Shown here: positions 8,915 through 18,451 of the stretch, piece by piece | Layout: every line of letters begins with the position of its first letter | Numbering within the stretch: position 1 is the first letter of the stretch | NCBI GenBank assembly: GCA_044361595.1 | Contig: JBIKIN010000013.1 | Coordinates: 61,003 to 125,002, forward strand | Direction: 5' to 3' | Length of the DNA stretch: 64,000 nt | Source: Pseudopedobacter sp044361595 | Lineage (GTDB): Bacteria > Bacteroidota > Bacteroidia > Sphingobacteriales > Sphingobacteriaceae | Made by a program: the position numbers and the translations under genes | Notes under the pieces: model-generated | Told to the model about the DNA's origin: nothing | Database searches by the model: none | Seen by the model: only the letters and a program-made list of their open reading frames with translations

Positions 8915-9424
8915 ATGAGAAAACTATTAATCTTTATATTGATTCCGCTAACACTACCTAGTTTTGCCTATCAAAATGTTGATAGCCTTACTTATACACT
9001 CCAAAAAAATAAGATTAACCAAATGCTAGAGCAAAGGAGTGCTAAATTTGGAGAATACGACCAAAGTTTGAGTACTAAGACAGGTATTTTTGGTTTAAAA
9101 ACTAAAAAAGACATGCAAAAAAGTATAAATATTTTGACAGATATTATTTTAACAGATAATAGCATACTTAAGGAGACCAAAACTTTATTAGACTATCAAA
9201 CCTATCAAAAAGAGCAAGTTTCTAATCAAGGTAAAGAATTTGAGAACAGAAACTTAGACTTTATGAATACCATCAATAAGTTGCAAACTCAAAATGTGAA
9301 ACTGGAAGTAGAAATGAGTGAATTTAAAAAGGGCAAAAAGTTTTATCAATTAGTTAGCTATGCTCTGGGGCTGTCTCTTATTGGAATTGCACTGTTTGTA
9401 TTCCGTAAAATTTCCCTCAAATAA
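8915..9424 (+). CDS. exported coiled-coil protein with C-terminal membrane anchor
   Basis: I do not recognise a named family. The 169 residues show a signal peptide (residues 1-19, cleavage near PSFA/YQ), a charged helical middle with several heptad-like stretches (about 25-140), and one hydrophobic segment near residues 145-162 followed by a basic tail (FRKISLK). This topology suggests a periplasmic coiled coil anchored at its C-terminus. A purine-rich GAAAGGGGAAG lies upstream of the ATG. It stands between the ABM gene and the ABC exporter. Confidence 0.6.
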   Translation: MRKLLIFILIPLTLPSFAYQNVDSLTYTLQKNKINQMLEQRSAKFGEYDQSLSTKTGIFGLKTKKDMQKSINILTDIILTDNSILKETKTLLDYQTYQKEQVSNQGKEFENRNLDFMNTINKLQTQNVKLEVEMSEFKKGKKFYQLVSYALGLSLIGIALFVFRKISLK

Positions 9425-9505
9425 CTTACTAAGCACATTATATTAACTATTTTGCAACCTTTAGCAATAAATTGTTTTGCTTAAGTTTATTACTTTTTTT
9501 AAAAA

Positions 9506-11329
9506 ATGGCGAGAAACGGATTAAATAGTAGTTCAAAACTTTCGGAAGAACTTACAAAATCAAAAATAAATAAAGAAAATCTTCAAAAAATTTCTGGACT
9601 ATTAAAATACTTAAAACCTTACCGTGGAAAATTTGCGATTGGAATGGTTTTTTTGCTATTATCTAGTTTAACTGGTTTGGCGTTTCCTGCGCTTATTAAA
9701 GTAATGGTAGATGTTGCCCAAGGTATTGCTCCAGATTATGGTTTACCAAATTCTATCAATCAAATTGGTTTTGTTGCTTTTATAATCCTTTTTATCCAAT
9801 CTTTTGTTTCTTTTTTTAGGATAAGATTGTTTGTAGAAGTTGCCGAAAAATCTTTAGCAGACATTAGAAGAGATACTTATTTTAGGATGATAACGCTACC
9901 CATGAATTTCTTTGCAAATCGAAGAGTTGGGGAACTAAATAGTAGAATTTCGGCAGATTTATCGCAAATACAAGACACCATTACTACTACCCTTGCCGAG
10001 ATGATTAGGCAAATCATTTTATTAATTGGCGGTATTTCAATCCTCATTATGGTTTCAGGTAAGCTAACACTTTTTAACCTATCTATTTTACCAATTATAG
10101 TTGTAGCAGGGGTATTTTTTGGAAAAGCAATACGTAAAATTTCACGCCAAGCGCAAGACCAATTAGCGCATTCTAATACTATTGTAGAAGAAACTTTGCA
10201 GGGCATTTCTAATGTTAAAGCCTTTGTAAACGAAGCATATGAGGCAAAAAGATATGATAAAAGTTTACGCGAAGTAGTAAAAATTGCAGTTAAAGGTTCT
10301 AATTATAGAGGCGGGTTTGCTTCGTTTATTATCTTTTGTTTGTTTGGTGCTATTGTAGGCGTAATTTGGTATGGCTCTTATTTGGTTCAGCAAGGTAGCT
10401 TAAGTGTTGGAGATTTATTAGCTTATATGCTTTACTCTGTGTTTGTTGGTGCGGCAATGGGTAGTTTTCCCGAGTTATATGCTAACGTTCAAAAAGCCAT
10501 TGGTGCTTCAGAACGAGTGTTAGAAATTCTTCAAGAAGAAAACGAAGCCATTAGTATAAAAGATGATTTAAACCAAGTAAAAGAAAAAATTAAAGGTGAT
10601 TTAGCGTTTAATGATGTACGTTTCAGTTATCCATCTAGAAAAGATATTCAGGTTTTAGATGGTGTTTCATTCTCAGCAAAAGCAGGAGAAAAAATAGCAA
10701 TTGTTGGCCCGTCTGGAGCTGGAAAATCTACTATAGCTGGATTAATTTTGAAATTTTACGATATCCAAAAAGGCGAAATTTTATTTGATGGCAAATCGGC
10801 AAACAATTTGGCCTTAACTGATATTAGAAATCAAGTGGCAATTGTACCACAAGATGTGATTTTATTTGGCGGAACTATTAAAGAAAATATTGCATACGGT
10901 AAATTAAGCGCAACAGACGAAGAGATTGCTGCTGCAGCTAAAAAAGCAAATGCCCATCAGTTTATTACGGGTTTCCCCGAATCTTATGAAACTGTTGTAG
11001 GAGAAAGAGGTGTGAAACTATCTGGCGGACAACGCCAAAGAATTGCTATTGCGAGGGCTTTATTAAAAAATCCTGCGATATTAATTTTAGATGAAGCTAC
11101 TTCGTCGCTAGATTCAGAATCAGAAAGATTAGTGCAAGAAGCCTTAGAAATTTTGATGAAAGATAGAACTTCTATTATTATTGCACACAGGTTATCTACG
11201 ATAAGAGAAGCCGATCAAATTATCGTTTTAGATGGTGGTAAAATTGTAGAACGTGGAAAACACCAAGAATTATTAATGAATGAAAATGGATTGTATAAGC
11301 ATTTGAGTGCTTTGCAGTTTGAGATGTAG
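9506..11329 (+). CDS. ABC exporter, MsbA-like (fused permease and ATPase)
   Basis: A half-transporter of 607 residues that should work as a homodimer in the inner membrane. Residues about 45-340 hold six membrane helices of the type I exporter fold. The ATPase follows: Walker A GPSGAGKST near 401-409, Q-loop IVPQDVILFGGTI, signature LSGGQRQRIAIARALL near 503, Walker B ILILDEATSSLD, and switch His in IIAHRLST. The closest functional guess is MsbA-type lipid A or lipid export; drug export is equally possible. Confidence 0.9.
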   Translation: MARNGLNSSSKLSEELTKSKINKENLQKISGLLKYLKPYRGKFAIGMVFLLLSSLTGLAFPALIKVMVDVAQGIAPDYGLPNSINQIGFVAFIILFIQSFVSFFRIRLFVEVAEKSLADIRRDTYFRMITLPMNFFANRRVGELNSRISADLSQIQDTITTTLAEMIRQIILLIGGISILIMVSGKLTLFNLSILPIIVVAGVFFGKAIRKISRQAQDQLAHSNTIVEETLQGISNVKAFVNEAYEAKRYDKSLREVVKIAVKGSNYRGGFASFIIFCLFGAIVGVIWYGSYLVQQGSLSVGDLLAYMLYSVFVGAAMGSFPELYANVQKAIGASERVLEILQEENEAISIKDDLNQVKEKIKGDLAFNDVRFSYPSRKDIQVLDGVSFSAKAGEKIAIVGPSGAGKSTIAGLILKFYDIQKGEILFDGKSANNLALTDIRNQVAIVPQDVILFGGTIKENIAYGKLSATDEEIAAAAKKANAHQFITGFPESYETVVGERGVKLSGGQRQRIAIARALLKNPAILILDEATSSLDSESERLVQEALEILMKDRTSIIIAHRLSTIREADQIIVLDGGKIVERGKHQELLMNENGLYKHLSALQFEM

Positions 11330-11384
11330 ATGGAAGGATGGTTTGAAGGAATGATGGATGGAATGAGAGAAGGATGGAATGTGG
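11330..11384. repeat. GGAAGGATGG-type low-complexity repeat
   Basis: An imperfect purine-rich repeat directly after the ABC exporter stop, with recurring GAAGGATGG and GGAATGA words. It shares composition and words with the regular 16-bp arrays at 1672 and 14284 but has degenerated phasing. Confidence 0.65.
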
Positions 11385-11452
11385 GAATACCAAATAAAAA
11401 AATCTGTGTAATCTGTTTAATCATTTAAAAATCTATGGACAAAAAATAACAT

Positions 11453-12859
11453 ATGAGATTAACAGTTTGGGGTGCTGCAGAACAGGTAACGGGAAGCATG
11501 CACCTTTTAGAGGTAAATGGATATAAAATAGTAATTGACTGTGGATTAGATTACGAATCTGGAGTTGATTTAGGTGCTAATGAAAACTTCCCTTTTTTTC
11601 CATCAGACATAGATTTGGTGGTTTTAACTCATGCCCATATAGACCACAGCGGTAATATTCCTACGTTGGTAAAAGCAGGATTTGATGGTCAGATTTTATG
11701 CACCTATCCTACTGCGGATTTAACGCAATTACTCCTGTCCGACTCGGTAAATATTTTCTTACGAAAACAAGAAAAATCTAAAGGAAGGAAAAAATTTAAC
11801 AGAAGAAAAGGTCATAGCTACGGAAACAATCAGCCGCTTTATTTATACAAACATGTAAATGATACTGCCGATAGAATGGTGCCTATTGCTTACCATAAAC
11901 CATTTAAAATAAACAACGAAATTACGCTTACGCTGATTCCTACCGGGCATTTACTAGGTGCTGCAGCAGCTCATTTTACGATTGTTGAAGGTGGAGAAAC
12001 CAAAACTATTGCCTTTACAGGCGATATAGGTCGTAAAAATTATCCTGTTTTAAATAACCCAGAATATTTACCTGCCACGCAATATTTAGTTTGCGAATCT
12101 ACTTATGGTGGGAGATACCATAGCGATACAGAAAAATTAAAAGACGTATTGATAAAGACCATAAAAGAAGCTTGTATAGACCAGCCAGGACGTTTAATTA
12201 TTCCAGCTTTTAGCGTAGGCCGAACTCAATCTTTAGTGTTTTCTCTAAATAAGATTTTTAGCGATAGAGAATTACCTCCTATTCCGGTTTTTGTTGATAG
12301 TCCGATGGCAACCATGGCTACTGATATTTATCGCAAACATCAAAGTTATGTGAGTGAAGAATCAAGATCCTTTTACAAAACTAATGGTGATGAGTTTGAG
12401 TTTGAGAACTTAAGCTATGTGAAGGAGTTAAAAGAGAGCAAAGAAATATCAGATCATTTTGAACCTTGCATTATCATTTCTTCTGCTGGTATGTTAGAAG
12501 GTGGGCGTATACAAGACCATTTGTTTAATAACATTCAAAACTTTTATGCCACCATATTTTTTATCGGTTTTTGTGCTAAAGGCACCTTAGGAAACCGATT
12601 ATTACGTGGCGATTCTATAGTTAATATTAAAGGTAGAGAATTATCTGTTTTTGCTGCCATTAAAAAAACCGATTTATTAAGCGGCCACGGGGATCATGGC
12701 GATATTATGGATTACATCACCAATATACCTCAAAATAGCTTAAAACAAGTTTTTTTAGTTCATGGCGAATTAGAAAGTATGCAGGCGCTTAAAGCAGATT
12801 TAAACGAAAAAAATATTGAGGTTGCTATCCCTAAAAAAGGACTTACTTTTGAGATGTAG
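11453..12859 (+). CDS. metallo-beta-lactamase / beta-CASP RNase-like protein
   Basis: A 468-residue beta-CASP family nuclease. The metal site HAHIDH is at H60-A-H62-I-D64-H65, then TGHLLGAAAAHF and FTGDIGRKNYPVL. The beta-CASP part has CESTYGGRYH, IIPAFSVGRTQSLVFSL, SSAGMLEGGRIQDHL and a C-terminal SGHGDHGDI plus VHGE motif. These match the CPSF-73-like exonuclease branch. The likely role is RNA processing or decay in the cytoplasm. Confidence 0.9.
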   Translation: MRLTVWGAAEQVTGSMHLLEVNGYKIVIDCGLDYESGVDLGANENFPFFPSDIDLVVLTHAHIDHSGNIPTLVKAGFDGQILCTYPTADLTQLLLSDSVNIFLRKQEKSKGRKKFNRRKGHSYGNNQPLYLYKHVNDTADRMVPIAYHKPFKINNEITLTLIPTGHLLGAAAAHFTIVEGGETKTIAFTGDIGRKNYPVLNNPEYLPATQYLVCESTYGGRYHSDTEKLKDVLIKTIKEACIDQPGRLIIPAFSVGRTQSLVFSLNKIFSDRELPPIPVFVDSPMATMATDIYRKHQSYVSEESRSFYKTNGDEFEFENLSYVKELKESKEISDHFEPCIIISSAGMLEGGRIQDHLFNNIQNFYATIFFIGFCAKGTLGNRLLRGDSIVNIKGRELSVFAAIKKTDLLSGHGDHGDIMDYITNIPQNSLKQVFLVHGELESMQALKADLNEKNIEVAIPKKGLTFEM

Positions 12860-12877
12860 GTATTAAAAAGAATGAAG

Positions 12878-12956
12878 GTCATTTTGGACTTGTTTCAGAA
12901 TCTTACAAATAGACCTGATTTTTTGGATAAGATGCTGAATTAAATTCAACATGACT
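12878..12956 (+). repeat. dispersed palindromic repeat (GTCATTTTGGAC / GATGCTGAA type)
   Basis: GTCATTTTGGACTTGTTTCA at 12878 is followed by TCTTACAA and then GATGCTGAATTAAATTCAAC with CATGAC at the end (about 12931-12956), forming an imperfect palindrome. The same words in the same style occur at 42571-42715. It lies between convergent genes and may act as a transcription stop. Confidence 0.65.
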
Positions 12957-12965
12957 ACCACGTTT

Positions 12966-14198
12966 CTAATCAATCTCATGAGTTATCAATCCAGCCAAAA
13001 ACTTAGGCTCAAACCAAGTAGATTTTGGAGGCATGGTTTCTCCCAAATCGGCAATAGCCATTAAATCTTCAATTAAAACTGGGTAAAGGAAAAATCCTAA
13101 ATCAAAAATACCATCATTAATTTGTTTTAAGCAATCTTCTAAATTAATGCTCCCTCCCAAAAAGTGAATACGACTATCTTCTCTTGGATTTTTAATTTCA
13201 AACAATGGATTAAGGATAAGATTTTGCAACAAACTCACATCTAAATCTTCTAAAACATCATTTTTAACATGGTGTTTTAAATCTATTTGATAAGCAACAC
13301 CATCAAAATAAAAACCTATTTCTCCCCTATTTTTTGGGATTAAATTGATGATTTCAATACGTTTTAGTTCAAAATGATTTTCTAAAAAAGGTAGAATTTT
13401 ATCCCGATTAAAATCAGCGTTAAGCTTTAAAAACCGATGAAATGGCAAAATAGCCAATTGATTAGCACTGATATAAACTGAAGAAAAGAAATTATATTCC
13501 TCGGTTCCTCTATGTTTAAGATTGAGTTTTCTCCGCTCTATACCATAAGTAGAAGAAGCGGCAGCCCGATGATGACCATCGGCAATATAAGTGTTAGGCA
13601 TTTCTTTAAAAGCAGCCAATATTTGCGCAATCAAATCTTCCTCTTCTAAACGCCAAACTTGATGTAAAGTATCATCTAAAATAAATGATATAGCTGCTGC
13701 ATTTTGAATCTCTTTTTCAATTATATTATCTAAAGTTGTATTTTCTGGATAAGTAATTAAAACCGGATTAGCATCTATTCCTGTATGCTCTAAATATTCT
13801 ATTAAACCTTTTTCTCGTTCTTTAACAGTTAACTCATGTTTTTTAATGTGATTATTTAAGTAATCATCAATAGCTGAAATTGTCCAAAATCCTTTAAAAT
13901 GAAAATCCTTATTTTTGAACTCATAAATGTAAATGGCTGGCTGCTCATCCTTCATCAGGATTTGATTGGTTTTAAAATCATCAAAATTTTCGATAATTTT
14001 CTGAAAAGCAATCTCTTGCTTAGAGCCTCTTAAATAATAGTTTTCTATTTTGGGCACTAAAAGGTGAACAAAACTAATAGGATTTAATTGGCCTATTTCT
14101 TTAGCAGAACTAATGGTTAAATTTTCTAAGCCAATAACTACTTCTTTGGCATAAGATACGCTTGGAAGTATGGCTTTAAAAGGTTTAATAAAAGGCAT
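12966..14198 (-). CDS. DUF1015 family protein
   Basis: A 410-residue DUF1015 protein. The start MPFIKPFKAILPS, the HLLVPKIENYY segment, YIADGHHRAAAS and the C-terminal DLGETMPPKSTWFEPKFLAGLITHEI are characteristic. The family's biochemical role is uncertain; several members are linked to serine kinase-type activity (SerK). The YIADGHHR block matches the catalytic region of ParB-like/SerK proteins. A single gene, convergent with the beta-CASP nuclease. Confidence 0.85.
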   Translation of the reverse strand: MPFIKPFKAILPSVSYAKEVVIGLENLTISSAKEIGQLNPISFVHLLVPKIENYYLRGSKQEIAFQKIIENFDDFKTNQILMKDEQPAIYIYEFKNKDFHFKGFWTISAIDDYLNNHIKKHELTVKEREKGLIEYLEHTGIDANPVLITYPENTTLDNIIEKEIQNAAAISFILDDTLHQVWRLEEEDLIAQILAAFKEMPNTYIADGHHRAAASSTYGIERRKLNLKHRGTEEYNFFSSVYISANQLAILPFHRFLKLNADFNRDKILPFLENHFELKRIEIINLIPKNRGEIGFYFDGVAYQIDLKHHVKNDVLEDLDVSLLQNLILNPLFEIKNPREDSRIHFLGGSINLEDCLKQINDGIFDLGFFLYPVLIEDLMAIADLGETMPPKSTWFEPKFLAGLITHEID

Positions 14199-14283
14199 AA
14201 TTGGTTCTAAAAATTCAAATTTAGGAAAAAAGAGGAAAGATAGGTGAAGGAATGAATGAGAGAAGGAAGGAATGATGGAATGG

Positions 14284-14379
14284 GAGAATGATGGAAGGAG
14301 AGAATGATGGAAGGAGAGAATGATGGAAGGAGAGAATGAAAGAGTTAGAGAATGAAAGAATTAGAGAATGAAGAAGTTA
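14284..14379. repeat. second 16-bp tandem repeat array
   Basis: Six units of exactly 16 bp: three identical copies of GAGAATGATGGAAGGA (14284-14331), then GAGAATGAAAGAGTTA, GAGAATGAAAGAATTA and GAGAATGAAGAAGTTA (to 14379). The period is the same as in the array at 1672. The first ATG of the tgt reading frame (14368) falls inside the last unit, so it is probably not the real start. Confidence 0.92.
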
Positions 14380-14408
14380 ATGAATAATGGCAATGCCCTA
14401 AATTTTAC

Positions 14409-14416
14409 TAATTTTG
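14409..14416 (+). promoter_or_regulatory. possible -7 box of tgt
   Basis: TAATTTTG fits the Bacteroidota -7 consensus TAnnTTTG and lies 24 bp before a GTG that begins the conserved part of Tgt. No convincing TTG -33 element is seen at the expected distance, so support is moderate. Confidence 0.4.
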
Positions 14417-14439
14417 CGCCTTCAAATATTAATACAAGC

Positions 14440-15570
14440 GTGAAGTTTAAATTAGCTGTTCAAGATCCTTTATCAAAAGCTAGGGCTGGAGAAATTACTA
14501 CCGACCATGGCGTCATCCAGACTCCAATATTTATGCCTGTAGGTACTGCTGGAACCGTAAAAGCGGTGCATCAAAGAGAATTAAAGGATGATATTAAAGC
14601 TGATATTATTTTAGGAAATACCTATCACTTATATTTAAGACCGGGGTTAGAAACATTAAAGCTAGCAGGTGGCTTACACAAATTTAACGGCTGGGATAAA
14701 CCTATTTTAACAGACAGTGGGGGCTACCAAGTTTACTCATTAACAGAAGTTAGAAAAATTAAGGAAGAGGGTGTTACGTTTAAATCGCACATAGACGGCT
14801 CAAAACATTTGTTTACTCCAGAAAATGTAATGGATATACAGCGAGTTATTGGCGCCGATATCATTATGGCTTTTGATGAGTGTACGCCTTATCCTTGCGA
14901 TTATCATTACGCCAGAAGATCTATTGATATGACACACCGTTGGTTAAAACGTTGTATTAAAAGATTTGACGAAACCGAACCTCATTATGGTTATAATCAA
15001 ACATTATTCCCTATTGTACAAGGCTCTGTTTATAAAGACTTAAGAGTAAAATCGGCAGAATTTATAGCGGCCCAAAATAGAGAAGGTAATGCTATTGGCG
15101 GTTTATCTGTAGGCGAACCAGCAGAAGAAATGTATGCCATGACCGAAGTTGTTTGTAACGTTTTACCTGTAGATAAGCCACGCTATTTAATGGGAGTAGG
15201 TACACCTATCAATTTATTAGAAAACATTGCTTTAGGTATTGATATGTTTGACTGCGTAATGCCTACCAGAAACGCAAGAAACGGAATGCTTTTTACCAGA
15301 AATGGAATCATAAACATCAAAAACGAAAAATGGAAGAACGATTTTTCGCCTATTGATCCTGATAGCGATTTATTCTCGGACTTAACCTATTCTAAAGCTT
15401 ACCTAAGACATTTAATTCACTCAAAAGAAATTTTAGGAGCTCAAATTGCATCCTTACACAATTTACACTTCTATTTGTGGTTAGTTAAAGAAGCTAGGCA
15501 AAGAATAATTACTGGCGACTTTTACGATTGGAAAAACAAAATGGTAAAAGTTTTAGGCGTTAAACTGTAA
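14440..15570 (+). CDS. tgt: tRNA-guanine transglycosylase
   Basis: Exchanges guanine for the queuosine precursor at tRNA position 34. Motifs are FMPVGTAGTVKAVH, ILGNTYHLYLRPG, LTDSGGYQVYSL, MAFDECTPYP, GGLSVGE and DCVMPTRNARNG. The GTG at 14440 is preferred because conserved sequence starts at once (KFKLAVQDPLSKARAG) and the upstream ATG (14368) lies in a tandem repeat, with a possible promoter box between. The C-terminal zinc site seen in E. coli (C-x-C-x2-C) is replaced by Cys-free DSDLFSDLTYSKAYLRH. The lptG start codon directly follows the stop. queG in the same window serves the same pathway. Confidence 0.95.
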   Translation: MKFKLAVQDPLSKARAGEITTDHGVIQTPIFMPVGTAGTVKAVHQRELKDDIKADIILGNTYHLYLRPGLETLKLAGGLHKFNGWDKPILTDSGGYQVYSLTEVRKIKEEGVTFKSHIDGSKHLFTPENVMDIQRVIGADIIMAFDECTPYPCDYHYARRSIDMTHRWLKRCIKRFDETEPHYGYNQTLFPIVQGSVYKDLRVKSAEFIAAQNREGNAIGGLSVGEPAEEMYAMTEVVCNVLPVDKPRYLMGVGTPINLLENIALGIDMFDCVMPTRNARNGMLFTRNGIINIKNEKWKNDFSPIDPDSDLFSDLTYSKAYLRHLIHSKEILGAQIASLHNLHFYLWLVKEARQRIITGDFYDWKNKMVKVLGVKL

Positions 15571-16665
15571 ATGAAGTTTTTAAACAAATACATAAAAATT
15601 ATTGACTGGTATATTATCAAAAAATATCTTGGTACATATATTTTTACATTAGGTATAGTAACTTTAATTTCAATCGTATTTGACATTTCTGAACGATTGG
15701 ATGATTTTTTAAAAAGTACTGCCACCATGAATCAAATAGTATTTGAATACTATGGAGGTTTTATACCATTTTATATCAATCTTTTATCTCCATTAATTAA
15801 TTTTATTGCGGTTATATTTTTTACTGCTAAAATGGCCAATCAAACAGAGATTGTCCCAATTTTATGTGGTAAAGCAAGTTTTAATAGATTTCTTAGACCC
15901 TTTTTTATTGCTTCAACGCTCATATTTATTGTAAGCTTAATTTTCAACTTATTAATTATACCTGAAACAAATAGGTTACTTACAAATTTTACAAATACCT
16001 ACCTAAAAGACAACAATACATCAAGAAGTAATGTACATATTAAGCTAGATACTGCTAATTATGTTTACATAGAAACCTTCGAAAATAAGACAAATACAGG
16101 CTACCGATTTACATTAGAAGAATTTAATGACGATGTGCTAAAGTCTAAATTAATGGCTGATAGAATTACATGGGACTCTGTAGCTAATAAATGGAAAATA
16201 TACAATTATACCATAAGGTATGTGGATGGTTTAAGTGAGCGTATGGAAAACGGTGTAGAAAAAGATACCACTTTAGACATGCGTCCAATAGACTTTGATA
16301 TTAGAGATAATATATTCTCGGCAATGAATTATAAAGAGCTGAACGAAAAGATAGAGAAAGAAAAAATTAGGGGATCAGGGATTATGGTAAATTTAGAATT
16401 AGAGAAATTTAAACGCTGGACCTATCCTTTTTCAACTTATGTTCTCACCCTAATTGGAGTTGCCTTATCATCTAGAAAAGTGAGAGGTGGAGTAGGCTTA
16501 CCATTAGGAATTGGAATTGGCATGAGTTTTTTCTACATATTATTAATTCAGTTTTCTAATGTATTTGCCTTAAAGGGAGGGTTAGATCCAATAATTGCTG
16601 TTATAATACCAAATGCCATTTTTGGCACCATTGGAGTTATTTTAGCTATTAAAGCTCCGAAATAA
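15571..16665 (+). CDS. lptG: LPS export permease, YjgP/YjgQ (LptF/LptG) family
   Basis: A 364-residue inner membrane permease of the LPS transport bridge. It has two membrane helices at the N-terminus after DWYIIKKYLGTYIFTLG, a large periplasmic domain (about residues 125-275), and further helices to the end. It starts immediately after the tgt stop (TAAATG), so translation is coupled. Assignment to LptG rather than LptF rests only on general resemblance. Confidence 0.85.
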   Translation: MKFLNKYIKIIDWYIIKKYLGTYIFTLGIVTLISIVFDISERLDDFLKSTATMNQIVFEYYGGFIPFYINLLSPLINFIAVIFFTAKMANQTEIVPILCGKASFNRFLRPFFIASTLIFIVSLIFNLLIIPETNRLLTNFTNTYLKDNNTSRSNVHIKLDTANYVYIETFENKTNTGYRFTLEEFNDDVLKSKLMADRITWDSVANKWKIYNYTIRYVDGLSERMENGVEKDTTLDMRPIDFDIRDNIFSAMNYKELNEKIEKEKIRGSGIMVNLELEKFKRWTYPFSTYVLTLIGVALSSRKVRGGVGLPLGIGIGMSFFYILLIQFSNVFALKGGLDPIIAVIIPNAIFGTIGVILAIKAPK

Positions 16666-17574
16666 ATGAAAATAAATCTAAAAAGTAATTTACTCATTCT
16701 ACACTTAACCGTAGTAATTTGGGGATTTACGGCAATTTTGGGTGCCTTAATTACTATTAATGAAATTCTATTAGTTTGGTACCGTGTACTAATTGCTGCA
16801 TTAGCATTGTTTATTTATTTTAAATGGACAAAAACAAATCTAAAAATTAGTAAAGGAACATTCACCACGCTATTTTTTACAGGAGGTATTGTTGGCTTAC
16901 ATTGGATATTGTTCTTTGGCTCTATTAAAGCCGCTAACGTATCCGTTGCGATGGTATGCTTATCATCATTAACCTTATTTACTTCTATTCTTGAGCCGTT
17001 ATTTAATAGAGTTAAAATATCTAAACTAGAGTTAATTATAGGCATGTTAATAATTGCTGGAATATGCCTCATATTTAAGTTTGAGACACAATACAAGCTA
17101 GGAATTATTATGGGTTTATTAAGTGCATTATGCGCTAGTATTTTCTCAATTATTAACGCCAAACAAGTAAAAAGAATAGCAGCTCCAATAATTAGTTTTT
17201 ACGAATTGGTTAGTGCATTTATTTGGATTAATATTTACTTTTTAGTTAACAACGGATTTAACCAATCTTTTAACTTAAAAGGATTAGATATCGTTTACTT
17301 ATTGATTTTAGGAGTTATTTGTACAGCCGTGGCTTATGTTGCAGGTGTATCTGTAATGAAAGAATTAAGTGCTTTTAGGGTAGCTCTTATCACCAATTTA
17401 GAGCCTGTTTATGCTATTGTTTTAGCCCTACTTATTTTTGGGAATAATGAAAAAATGACTGGCGGATTTTATGCCGGAGCAAGTATTATTATTGGTTCTA
17501 TATTTTTATATCCAGTAATTAGAAGTCAAATTGAAAAGAAAAAATTAAAGAAATACCCGCACCTCTTTAATTAG
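16666..17574 (+). CDS. EamA/DMT family transporter
   Basis: A 302-residue membrane protein with about ten hydrophobic helices in two EamA repeats (HLTVVIWGFTAILG at the start; a second repeat from about residue 145). It begins with no gap after the lptG stop, so tgt, lptG and this gene form one operon. The family exports metabolites or amino acids; the substrate is unknown. The C-terminus is basic (EKKKLKKYPH) and cytoplasmic by the positive-inside rule. Confidence 0.85.
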   Translation: MKINLKSNLLILHLTVVIWGFTAILGALITINEILLVWYRVLIAALALFIYFKWTKTNLKISKGTFTTLFFTGGIVGLHWILFFGSIKAANVSVAMVCLSSLTLFTSILEPLFNRVKISKLELIIGMLIIAGICLIFKFETQYKLGIIMGLLSALCASIFSIINAKQVKRIAAPIISFYELVSAFIWINIYFLVNNGFNQSFNLKGLDIVYLLILGVICTAVAYVAGVSVMKELSAFRVALITNLEPVYAIVLALLIFGNNEKMTGGFYAGASIIIGSIFLYPVIRSQIEKKKLKKYPHLFN

Positions 17575-18451
17575 AAAACATCATTAAATAGCACTTAAGT
17601 ATCGCAAAAAAATGTGTTAGGCAAAAGCTTATTTATTGTCCATAAAGGATTGAGTTATGTTCTAATTTATACTCTTTACAAGATTAATGGGTACGGCTCA
17701 TAATTGTCAAAAGCAATTCTTAATGGCTAAATTTAATCACCTATCAACTACTGCAGTTTATTGTAGCTAGTGCTTTTTATTTAAAAATTAGATTTATCAT
17801 GCCGTAAGAACTATTGAAATAACATCAATAAATACTATAAAATTTGAACATTAAACCTAAATGAGTTTTTACTAATTATATTAAAAGCAAAGTCTCTAAG
17901 TCGTCTGTTTTTCTAAAACATGAAATATAAAAACCAAAAATAATTGTCAATTATTTATTAGTATAGCTTTTCATTAATAATTAATACTAATATAATAAAA
18001 TACACTAAGTATAAATTTTAAACTAATAAATTTAAATTATTTAGCCAATTTTTATAGGCATTAAAATTAAGTCATCAATATAAATTTATAAATAAACACC
18101 CAGTAAAATCTTTACAACAAATTAAAACGTTTTTATAAAAGGTGTAATTTTTATCAGCACTAACACAAAATATTTATCGAATTTTTAAGCCTAAAATTAG
18201 CCGCCTTGGTGTACAATTTTTACAAAAAAACAGTATCTTTCCAAAGTGTTAAAGACAGCGCTAAAGTGTATAAAAAAGTAGTTTTTAATAAGCTGAAATT
18301 AATTTTAAAATCAAATAATAGTTTTATTAAAAATAATATAAAATATTGATATTCTGATTTTTAAAAAATTTTATTAAATAATTACTTTAATAAAAAATAC
18401 ACACCTTAAGCAATCAATTACTAAAATATTTAGCATTAGCAATTATTTGAA
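17575..18451. other. 877-bp AT-rich gap without recognisable gene
   Basis: No plausible coding region, tRNA or strong hairpin was found on either strand. Two stretches (about 17940-18150 and 18290-18450) are almost only A and T. It is the longest gene-free stretch in the window. It may contain the long leader or promoter of the downstream exported protein, or fully decayed sequence. Confidence 0.5.
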
